From the NCBI GenBank assembly GCA_003647095.1, contig QMME01000003.1, forward strand, positions 1 to 35,756: a DNA stretch of 35,756 nt. The letters are read 5' to 3'. Shown piece after piece: positions 29,080-35,756 of this stretch (the first letter of the stretch is position 1; every line of letters begins with the position of its first letter). The translations under genes were made by a program, and so were the position numbers. The notes below the pieces were generated by a model, which worked only from the letters and a program-made list of their open reading frames with translations, did no database searches and was not told the origin of the DNA. Source of the stretch: Deltaproteobacteria bacterium. GTDB taxonomy: Bacteria; Myxococcota; B64-G9.

Positions 29080-30087
29080 ATGAGCGATGCGCTGCTAACA
29101 GCCCGGGCCGTGGATGTCAGCCCACTCGCCGACGCCCAGCGACTGGTGGCACCAGCGCTGCAGCTGGTCGAGCGGCAGATTGAACAGAGCACCTCGTCGG
29201 CAGTACAACTGGTTCCCGAAGTGGCGCGTCACCTGGTGGATTCCGGGGGCAAGCGTATCCGCCCCACCCTATCGCTGCTGGTCTGTCGCCTGGCCGGTGG
29301 CCACGCGGAAGACGATGTCGAGCTGGCCGCCGCCACGGAACTGTTCCACAATGCCTCGCTGTTGCACGACGACGTGGTGGATCGCGGGCACGTGCGCCGC
29401 GGGGTGCCGGCGGCGCCCCGGGTGTACGGAAATTCCGCCAGTGTGCTGGTAGGAGATTTTCTCATGGCCCGGGCGCTGAAACTGGTGGTGGAACACGGCT
29501 CCCGGCACTTGCTCGAGCACCTGTGTTCCACCATTACCTCGATGGCCGAAGGAGAGGTCCTGCAGCTGGTGCGTTCCGGGCGGATGACCCTGAACATGCC
29601 CGGTTACGAGCAGATCATCTCCGGCAAGACGGCAGGCCTGTTTTCCTGGTGCTGCCGGGCCGGGGCCTGCCAGGCTGGGGCGAAAGAGTCGCAGGTGGAG
29701 GCGGCGGCCCGGTTGGGCAAGTTCTTCGGCATGGCCTTTCAAGTGACCGACGACGTGCTCGACTACACCTCCGGGCCGGAGAGAAGCGGCAAGGACCTGG
29801 CCAACGACCTGCAGCAGGGCAAGGTGACCCTGCCGTTGTTGTTCGCCTGCGAGCGGGATTCGTCCCTGTTCGAATGCGTGGAGGAACTGGCCCGCGGCGA
29901 GCCAGGCCCCGAGCAGTGCCTGCACATCGTCGAGCGGGTAATCGCTTCCGACGCCATCGACCGTTCCATGGAAATGGCCCGGGACTTCTGCGGCAAGGTC
30001 TCCGAGGAGTTGGGAAGTTTTGCAGGCGGTCCGGAATCGGAGGTCATCGAACGCCTGACCGCCCACCTGCTGGAAAGAGTATCCTGA
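29080..30087 (+). CDS. Polyprenyl (octaprenyl/heptaprenyl-type) diphosphate synthase
   Basis: Trans-isoprenyl diphosphate synthase, 335 residues, full length. It makes the long prenyl chain of menaquinone or ubiquinone. Seen: GGKRIRP near residue 58, first Asp-rich motif LLHDDVVD (Asp97, Asp98, Asp101), SGKTAGLFSWCCRAGA, and second Asp-rich motif QVTDDVLDY (Asp224, Asp225, Asp228), then GKDLANDLQQGKVTLPLL. The residues before the first Asp-rich motif are small (FHNASLLHDD), as in long-chain enzymes, so octaprenyl or similar is more likely than geranylgeranyl. The ribosome site AAGGAAGGA lies about 12 nt before the ATG, somewhat far. Confidence 0.92.
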   Translation: MSDALLTARAVDVSPLADAQRLVAPALQLVERQIEQSTSSAVQLVPEVARHLVDSGGKRIRPTLSLLVCRLAGGHAEDDVELAAATELFHNASLLHDDVVDRGHVRRGVPAAPRVYGNSASVLVGDFLMARALKLVVEHGSRHLLEHLCSTITSMAEGEVLQLVRSGRMTLNMPGYEQIISGKTAGLFSWCCRAGACQAGAKESQVEAAARLGKFFGMAFQVTDDVLDYTSGPERSGKDLANDLQQGKVTLPLLFACERDSSLFECVEELARGEPGPEQCLHIVERVIASDAIDRSMEMARDFCGKVSEELGSFAGGPESEVIERLTAHLLERVS

Positions 30088-30239
30088 CCAGGCAACCGGT
30101 TGTATAAACCGAAACGTTATGACCTACATGTGGTGGTAACTGTAGTTTCTGATCTCGCAATATTTTTCCCATCCACCTGCTAACAGTGTGATTTTGAAGA
30201 GTGTTTTGGTCAAGTGGCCGATTCCGGGCATGCAATACC

Positions 30240-30256
30240 TGTGACGTATTGTCACA
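30240..30256. promoter_or_regulatory. Palindromic operator-like site in the protease upstream region
   Basis: TGTGACGTATTGTCACA has perfect 6-bp arms (TGTGAC/GTCACA) around 5 bp. It resembles a CRP/FNR-family site (TGTGA-N6-TCACA) but with N7 spacing. It lies in the 314-bp gap 30088-30401, which is the most AT-rich stretch of the window and otherwise holds no gene, no clear terminator, and only weak -10-like boxes (TATATAT at 30307, TATTAT at 30335). Confidence 0.4.
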
Positions 30257-30401
30257 TAGAACACAATAATGCGCGGTGCGTCAGGACGTGCAGTGACATA
30301 TGTTTCTATATATCAAGGAGTTGTCGAGCACCGGTATTATGCGCGATTTTGGCACGGCATATGCACCCGGTGAAGGCGGACGCTAGCATAGGAGGAAGGA
30401 C

Positions 30402-31706
30402 ATGCGTAAAATCATTTCGATTCTGGCGGTGGCCGGTCTGGTGGCGGCGTGTTCGCCCGGCAGCATCGAGGACATTTCTCCGACGGCCGATGATTCCTTC
30501 AGCCGCCAGGACAACAAGATAGTGGGTGGCTCGGTTTACGAGGGCCTGCCCGCGGTGGGAGCCCTGGTCTACAACGGCAACATGCACTGCACCGGTACCC
30601 TGATTGCCCCGCGCAAGGTGCTCACCGCCGGCCACTGTGTCTCGGGCTTCAGTGCCTCGCGCATGCAGTTCGTCATCGGCCCGCGCATCGACCAGGCCCA
30701 GTACGTCATCGACGCTGCTTCCATACAGGCACACCCGTACTACAACGGTTCCTCGATAACCAACGATATCGGCCTGGTCATTCTCAAGCAGGATGCTCCC
30801 ATTGCTCCCCTGGGTATCAACACCGCCAGCATGAACTCGTGGAAGGGCACCAGCCTGTTCTTCGTCGGCTACGGTGTCAACAACGGCTACAACCAGACCG
30901 GCGCCGGTATCAAGCGGGCGGTGTGGATGGACATCACCGGTGTCTCCACCTCCACGTTTTCCTACGAGAATCCCGACAAGAACACTTGCAACGGAGACTC
31001 CGGTGGACCCGCCTTCCTCAAGACCTCCTCGGGCGACTACCTGGTGGCCGGGGTTACCTCCTACGGCGACCAGTACTGCAATTCCTACGGTGTCGATACC
31101 CGCGTCGATGCCTACCTGGACTTCGTCGGTGAGACCGGTGGCAGCACACAGCCCGACCAGCCCGCCGATCCCTGCAACGGCGAGACCTACGAGGGTCGCT
31201 GCGACGGCGACACCGTGGTCTGGTGCGAAAACGACCAGGTAAACACCCAGGACTGCGCTGCTTCCGGCAAGGTCTGCGGCTGGTCCGACCAGTACGGCTA
31301 CTATGGTTGTGTCGCCGCCCCGCAGCAACCGGATGAACCACCCGATCAACCTCCCGACCAGCCCGCCGATCCCTGCAACGGTGAAACCTACGAGGGTCGC
31401 TGCGACGGCGACAGCGTCATCTGGTGTGAAAACGACCAGGTCAACACCCAGGATTGCGCTGCTTCCGGCAAGGTCTGCGGCTGGTCCGACCAGTACGGCT
31501 ACTATGGCTGCATAACGGCTGCCCAGCAGCCCGATCAGCAGCCCGAGCAGCCCGCGGACCCTTGCAACGGCGAGACCTGGCAGGGTCGCTGCGAGGGCGA
31601 CACGGTCATCTGGTGCGAAAACGACCAGGTCAATTCCATCGACTGCGGTTCACACGGCGCCAGTTGCGGCTGGAACTACCAGAAGGGCTACTACGACTGC
31701 ATCTAG
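30402..31706 (+). CDS. Trypsin-fold (S1) serine protease lipoprotein with three C-terminal Cys-rich repeats
   Basis: A 434-residue protein. The signal peptide ends in a lipobox-like VAAC (Cys17). A short propeptide ends at Lys39, and IVGG begins at residue 40 as in activated trypsin. The catalytic triad is complete: His78 (TAGHC), Asp122 (TNDIGLV), Ser200 (NGDSGGP). The residue at the base of the S1 pocket, six before Ser200, is Asn194, not the Asp of trypsin, so Arg/Lys specificity is doubtful. From about residue 245 come three near-identical units of about 50 residues with conserved Cys (PCNGETYEGRC, WCEN, DCAASGKVCGW, YYGC) joined by Pro/Gln/Asp linkers. ATG 30402 follows GGAGGAAGG. A strong terminator ends the unit. 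Surface or secreted proteolysis is likely. Confidence 0.92.
   Translation: MRKIISILAVAGLVAACSPGSIEDISPTADDSFSRQDNKIVGGSVYEGLPAVGALVYNGNMHCTGTLIAPRKVLTAGHCVSGFSASRMQFVIGPRIDQAQYVIDAASIQAHPYYNGSSITNDIGLVILKQDAPIAPLGINTASMNSWKGTSLFFVGYGVNNGYNQTGAGIKRAVWMDITGVSTSTFSYENPDKNTCNGDSGGPAFLKTSSGDYLVAGVTSYGDQYCNSYGVDTRVDAYLDFVGETGGSTQPDQPADPCNGETYEGRCDGDTVVWCENDQVNTQDCAASGKVCGWSDQYGYYGCVAAPQQPDEPPDQPPDQPADPCNGETYEGRCDGDSVIWCENDQVNTQDCAASGKVCGWSDQYGYYGCITAAQQPDQQPEQPADPCNGETWQGRCEGDTVIWCENDQVNSIDCGSHGASCGWNYQKGYYDCI
31161..31706 (+). repeat. Three tandem Cys-rich module repeats in the protease gene
   Basis: Units begin at 31161, 31362 and 31551 with CCCGCCGAT or a close variant. The first two are almost identical at the DNA level over about 150 bp; the third is diverged (for example GETWQGRCEGD). 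Linkers between them differ in length, giving periods of 201 and 189 bp. This points to recent internal duplication. Confidence 0.8.
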
Positions 31707-31729
31707 GGCGAGCACCTTCCCCTTTCCTG

Positions 31730-31760
31730 CCCCCCGCCTCCACGGGCGGGGGGTGTTTTC
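31730..31760 (+). terminator. Rho-independent terminator of the protease gene
   Basis: A 9-bp perfect GC stem (CCCCCCGCC 31730-31738, GGCGGGGGG 31745-31753) with a 6-nt loop is followed by TGTTTTC. It starts 24 nt after the protease stop and ends at the last base before the convergent fdhA stop codon. Confidence 0.8.
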
Positions 31761-34439
31761 TCATCCGGCTCGTTCCAGGCGCACCGCGCACACCTTGAAC
31801 TCGGGGATCTTGGCCACCGGGTCCAGCGCGGTGTTGGTGAGCCGGTTGGCGGCCGCCTCGAAGTAATGGAAAGGAATGAATACCACTCCGCAATCAACCC
31901 GCTCGTCGATGCGGGCCTCGAGTTCGATCTGGCCGCGCCGGGAGATAACCCGTACCGGTGCCGAGCCGGAGATGCCCAGGCGGCGGGCATCGGCCGGGTT
32001 GACCTCGATGAAGGGACGCGGCGCCAGCGCTTCGAGGCCGGCCGCCTTGCGCGTCATGGTGCCGGTGTGGAAGTGTTGCAGCACCCTGCCGGTGGTAAGC
32101 AGCAAGGGATACTTCTTGTCGGGCAGTTCCGCCGGGGGCAGGTACTCGATGGCGTGGAACTTGCCCAGGCCGCGGGCGAAGCGCCCCACGTGCAATATGG
32201 GGGTGCCGGGATGGCCCGGGGTCGGGCAGGGCCAGCATAGCTGCTCTCCCTGGCGCAGGCGCTCGTAGGTGATACCACGATACTGGGGGGTGACCACCGC
32301 CAGCTCGGTGAAGATCTCCTCGGCGGAACTGTAGTTCCAGCCGTGGTCCAGGCGCCTGGCCAGTTCGCTGATGATCTGCCAGTCGGGGCGGGCCTGTCCC
32401 GGAGGGGGCACCGCCTGGCGGCTGAGTTGCACGCGGCGCTCGGTGTTGGTGTAGGTACCCTCGCGCTCGGCGTAGGCCGCCGCCGGCAACACCACGTCTG
32501 CCAGGCGGGCCGTTTCGGTGAGAAAGATGTCCTGCACCACCAGGAAATCGAGATGGCCCAATGCCTTCTCCACGTGACCACTGTCGGGGTCGGAAAGCAT
32601 GGGATTTTCGCCCATGATGTAGAGCGCCTTCACTTGCCCGCTTTCCGCACCATCGAGGATCTCGGTGATGGTCAGGCCGGGCTTGTCGGGGAGCGACTCG
32701 AAGGGGACACCCCAGGCCTGGGACATCTTCTGGCGGGCGGCCAGGTCGGCCACCTGCTGGTAGCCGGAAAAGACGTTGGGCAGCGCTCCCATGTCACAGG
32801 CACCCTGCACGTTGTTCTGGCCGCGCAGGGGGTTGACCCCCCCGCCTTCCACGCCCACGTTGCCACACAGCATGGCCAGGTTGGCCAGCGATTTCACGTT
32901 GTCGGTGCCGGTTACGTGCTGGGTGATGCCCATGGCGTAGGCGATCGAGGAGGGACGCTCGCTGGCGTAGATGCGGGCCGCCAGAACGATATCGTCCGCC
33001 GACACCCCGGAAATCTCCTGGGCCCGCTGCGGCGAATACTGCTCGATCACCCGCCGGAATTCCTCGAACCCCTCGGTGCGCTCCTGGATGTACTGGTGGT
33101 CGTGCAGGTCCTCGGAGACGATGACGTTCATCATGGCGTTGAGCACGGCGACGTCGGTACCCGGCCGGTGGCGCAGCCACACCGTGGCCAGCCCCGCCAG
33201 GGGGATGTCGCGCGGCTCGAGCAGCAGCAGCTTGGTGCCCCGGCGTATGGCCCGGCGCATGTGGTGGGCGATGATGGGATGGTTCTCGCTGGTGTTGGAG
33301 CCGGTGACCAGGAGTGTCCGCGCCTTGCCGAAGTCGGCGATGGGATTGGTCATGGCACCGCTTCCAAACGTGGCCGCCAGACCGGCGACCGTGGAGCTGT
33401 GTCAGAGCCGGGCGCAGTGGTCGACGCTGTTCGACCCCTGCACCTCCCGGGAAAACTTCTGCATCAGGTAGTTGTCTTCGTTGGCCACCTTGGCCGAGGA
33501 AAAGGCGGCGAAGGCCTCGCCCCGGTGCTGGCGGAACTTCTGTGCCACCAGATCGAGCGCCTCGTCCCAGTCGCATTCCACCAGCTCACCCCGCTTGCGC
33601 ACCAGCGGGCGGGTGAGTCGCTCCGGGTCGTGCAGGTAAGGAAACGAGCCGAAGCGGCCCTTCAGGCACAGCAGGCCCCGGTTGACCTCGCTGTGGCGGT
33701 CGCCGGAAGCGGCCACGACACGATCCCGCCGAACGTGAAGCTCGATGCTGCAACCGGTGCCGCAGTAGGGGCAGATGACCGTCTCTTTCCTGTCCGGGCG
33801 GGGTGGTTGCTCGCGGAAGCTCAGCGCCCCGGTGGGACAATGCACCACGCACTCGCCGCAGGATTCGCAGATGCTCTCGGCGATGGGCTGGTTGGCGAAC
33901 GGTCCCACCTCCACGGCGTGACCGCGGCCCAGGAAGTCTATGGCCCCCAGGCCGATGATCTCCTGGCAGGTGCGAATGCAACGGGCGCAGCGCACGCAGC
34001 GGTTCATGTCACGCACGAACAACGGGTTGGATTCATCGATGGTGCTCTCGCGCAGCACCGGGATGAGACCGTGCTCGCGCACGCCCAGCTCCTCGGTGAG
34101 CTTCTGCAGCTCGCAGTCGAGGTTGGCCCGGCAGCGCAGGCAGTCGTAGGTGTGATCGGCCAGCAGCAGCCTGAGCACGGTGCGCCGTGCCGCCAGGATC
34201 TCGTCGTCCTCGGTGGTGACCTTCATTCCCTCGGCCACCTCGGTGATACACGACGGGGGCATGCCGCGCATGCCCTCGACCTTGACGATGCACAACCGGC
34301 AGCCGCCGTAAGGTTCCAGGTCGGGGTGGTGGCACAGGGTGGGAATGCGCACCCCGGCCTGACCGGCGGCCTTGAGGATGGTGGTGCCCCGCTCCACCTC
34401 GACCTCCTTGCCGTCTATGAAGAGCTTGATGGTGGACAT
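31761..34439 (-). CDS. fdhA: Selenocysteine-containing formate dehydrogenase alpha subunit
   Basis: W/Mo-bis-molybdopterin formate dehydrogenase of 892 residues, including one selenocysteine encoded by UGA at 33404-33402 (residue 346). Two open frames (34439-33402 and the part ending at 31761) are in the same frame and join as [26 protein letters not shown], the canonical active-site context. Domains: NuoG-like [2Fe-2S] (Cys36, Cys47, Cys50, Cys64), the CxxCxxxxxC segment near residue 100, two [4Fe-4S] motifs (CVRCARCIRTC, CESCGECVVHC), then CPYCGTGC-GLLCLKG for the cluster of the catalytic domain, the molybdopterin body and a C-terminal dinucleotide-binding domain. The fused N-terminus fits an electron-bifurcating or NAD(P)-linked cytoplasmic enzyme. 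The start lies 3 nt after the upstream flavoprotein gene; GGAGG precedes it. Confidence 0.93.
33372..33404 (-). promoter_or_regulatory. UGA selenocysteine codon and SECIS hairpin in fdhA
   Basis: On the minus strand, UGA is followed 11 nt later by GGUCGCC-GGUCU-GGCGGCC (33390-33372). This is a 7-bp stem, with one U-G pair, closed by a GGUCU loop, the loop recognised by SelB in Escherichia coli fdhF. Spacing from the UGA also matches that family. It implies that selA, selB, selC and selD lie elsewhere in the genome. Confidence 0.88.
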
Positions 34440-34442
34440 GGT

Positions 34443-35756
34443 TCAATCCTCCAGATCGCAGCGCAGGCAACGCCGTGCTTCCTGCACCGCTGCCTGCTTG
34501 GTGTAACCTTTTTCCACCGGCAGAAAATCGCCGCTCAGGGATTTCACTGGCCGGACGGGAACGGGTACTCGCCGGGATGCCTTGCCCGAGGAAGCTATGG
34601 CCGGCAAGTTGTCGAGATCCTCGGGTCCGGTGAACACCTCATCGATATCGCCGCTGCCGCCCAGGTAGATGTCTATGGCCCGGGCCGCCCGGCGGGCGGC
34701 GCCGATGGCTTCTACCACCGAGGCCGGGCCGGAAACGGCGTCCCCGGCGGCGAACACTCCCGGGTGCGAGGTGACCATTTCATCGTTCACTGCGATGCGA
34801 TTGGCCCGGCCCACCTCCACCCCCAGTCGCTTCGGTATCTCCGGCTGCTGGCCGATGGCGGCCAGCAGGGTGTCGGCGGTGACGGTGAAGTCGCTGCCCG
34901 CGATGGGTACCGGCCGGCGCCGTCCGCTGTCATCCATGGGGCCGAGCTCCATGCGCTGGCAGGTAATTTCCAGCCTGCCCCGGCGGCGCCTGGCGGCTAC
35001 CGGCAGCACCAGTTGTTCGAGCACCACCCCTTCTTCCAGGGCATCGCCAATCTCGTGGGGATCGGCGGGCATCTCGGCCCGGGTGCGCCGGTAGAGAATG
35101 GTGACCCGGGCACCCAGGCGCCGGGTGGTGCGGGCGGCATCGATGGCCGAGTTGCCGCCGCCGATCACTACCACCTCCTGGCCCAGGCGCGGGCGCTTGC
35201 CCCGCGACACCTCGCGCAGGAACTGCACGCAGTCGGTGACCCCGGGAGATTTTTCTCCGGGCATGCGCAGCGACAGGCCTTGGTGGGCCCCCAGCGACAG
35301 GAACACGGCATCGAAACCCTGCTTGAGGAGTTTGCTGCTCGACTCCACCCGGGTTCGGGTCTTGAACTTCACCCCGGCCCGGCGCACGATGGCGATGTCG
35401 CGGTCCAGGTCCTCGGCGCCGAGGCGGTAGCGGGGAATGCCGTAGCGCAGCATGCCACCCAGCTTCTCGAACTGCTCGAAAACCGTCACCTGGTGACCGC
35501 AGACCTTGGACAGGTAATAGGCGGCGGTCAGGCCGGCCGGACCCGAGCCCACCACCGCCACCTTCTTGCCGGTCCGCGGCGCCGGCTTGCCGGTGCGAGC
35601 CTCGGCCCGGGCACCGTACTTGACGGCGGCTCCCTTGAGCGCCCGGATGGCGATGGGTTCGTCCAGGGAACCCCGGCGACAGCGGCTCTCGCAGGGATGG
35701 AAGCATACCAGCCCGCATACCGAGGGCAGCGGCATGCTCTCGCGCACCACCAGGTA
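34443..35756 (-). CDS. GltD-like FAD/NAD(P)H oxidoreductase subunit of formate dehydrogenase (5' end outside window)
   Basis: The frame is open to the window edge, so the N-terminus is missing; 437 codons are visible. Seen: the Cys-rich entry motif SVCGLVCFHPCESRCRRG, the FAD-binding GSGPAGLTAAYYL, the NAD(P)H-binding VVVIGGGNSAIDAARTTRRLG, the GDAVSGPASVVEAIGAARRAA FAD motif near the end, and a C-terminal CLRC. This is the glutamate-synthase-small-subunit type of flavoprotein, found beside or fused to NuoF-like subunits in formate dehydrogenase and related complexes. It probably passes electrons between NAD(P)H and the Fe-S clusters of FdhA, whose gene begins 3 nt downstream. Whether a NuoF-like part is fused upstream cannot be seen. 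Confidence 0.88.
   Translation of the reverse strand, partial: YLVVRESMPLPSVCGLVCFHPCESRCRRGSLDEPIAIRALKGAAVKYGARAEARTGKPAPRTGKKVAVVGSGPAGLTAAYYLSKVCGHQVTVFEQFEKLGGMLRYGIPRYRLGAEDLDRDIAIVRRAGVKFKTRTRVESSSKLLKQGFDAVFLSLGAHQGLSLRMPGEKSPGVTDCVQFLREVSRGKRPRLGQEVVVIGGGNSAIDAARTTRRLGARVTILYRRTRAEMPADPHEIGDALEEGVVLEQLVLPVAARRRRGRLEITCQRMELGPMDDSGRRRPVPIAGSDFTVTADTLLAAIGQQPEIPKRLGVEVGRANRIAVNDEMVTSHPGVFAAGDAVSGPASVVEAIGAARRAARAIDIYLGGSGDIDEVFTGPEDLDNLPAIASSGKASRRVPVPVRPVKSLSGDFLPVEKGYTKQAAVQEARRCLRCDLED

Noticed and set aside
30335-30340. TATTAT as the -10 of the protease gene
   Set aside because: It matches five of six positions, but no acceptable -35 lies 16-18 bp upstream, so the promoter position in this gap stays open.
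31761-33353. Separate gene starting at the ATG at 33353
   Set aside because: The frame is continuous with the upstream fdhA frame except for one UGA at the selenocysteine site, which is followed by a SECIS hairpin. The conserved sequence runs straight through.

Overview
The window is about 36 kb of high-GC, densely coded DNA from a Gram-negative bacterium. Several traits point to the former Deltaproteobacteria (Desulfobacterota, Myxococcota and relatives): many lipoproteins, a lamin-tail/thrombospondin-3 surface protein, a secreted serine protease with Cys-rich tail repeats, a TPR/DUF3857/transglutaminase lipoprotein, a selenocysteine formate dehydrogenase with a fused [2Fe-2S] N-terminus, and tungstate uptake genes. 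The lineage is inference, because there is no rRNA, tRNA or other phylogenetic marker. Selenium- and W/Mo-dependent formate metabolism suggests a life that is at least partly anaerobic.

Layout. (1) 1-1644, minus strand: truncated secreted protein with calcium-binding-type TSP3 repeats. (2) 1930-6836: the F1 part of ATP synthase, atpH-A-G-D-C, with no Fo genes beside it. (3) 7009-13585: a tightly packed six-gene operon containing a membrane histidine kinase, a TauE/SafE permease, a TIGR02186-type membrane-anchored protein, a PEP-synthase-like phosphotransferase with an unrecognised C-terminal third, and two stand-alone CheY-like receivers. This is the best candidate for an undescribed system. 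(4) 13636-15897, minus strand: tupC-tupB-tupA tungstate ABC transporter. (5) 15982-18939: GH31 alpha-glucosidase lipoprotein with a C-terminal starch-binding-like domain, followed at once by a 131-bp nested palindrome. (6) 19153-21582: Lon-family AAA protease. (7) 21725-26658: two lipoproteins, one of unknown family and one with TPR/DUF3857/transglutaminase domains. (8) 26652-28847, minus strand: alpha-glucan phosphorylase, divergent from a polyprenyl diphosphate synthase (29080-30087). (9) 30402-31706: trypsin-fold lipoprotein with three Cys-rich repeats, ending at a clear terminator. (10) 31761-35756, minus strand: selenocysteine formate dehydrogenase fdhA, preceded by a truncated GltD-like flavoprotein subunit.

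How the genes fit together. The Tup transporter could supply the metal for the formate dehydrogenase 16 kb away. The fdhA gene contains an in-frame UGA at the expected catalytic position followed by a well-formed SECIS hairpin, so the two open frames of 345 and 530 codons are one 892-residue selenoprotein. The GH31 enzyme and the glucan phosphorylase both act on alpha-glucans, one extracytoplasmic and one cytoplasmic. Several promoters share a TTGAC(A/T/G) -35 element; two of them (the TSP3 gene and lon) follow TTGACA-N17-TAGNNT. No CRISPR array, insertion sequence, phage gene, tRNA or rRNA was seen.
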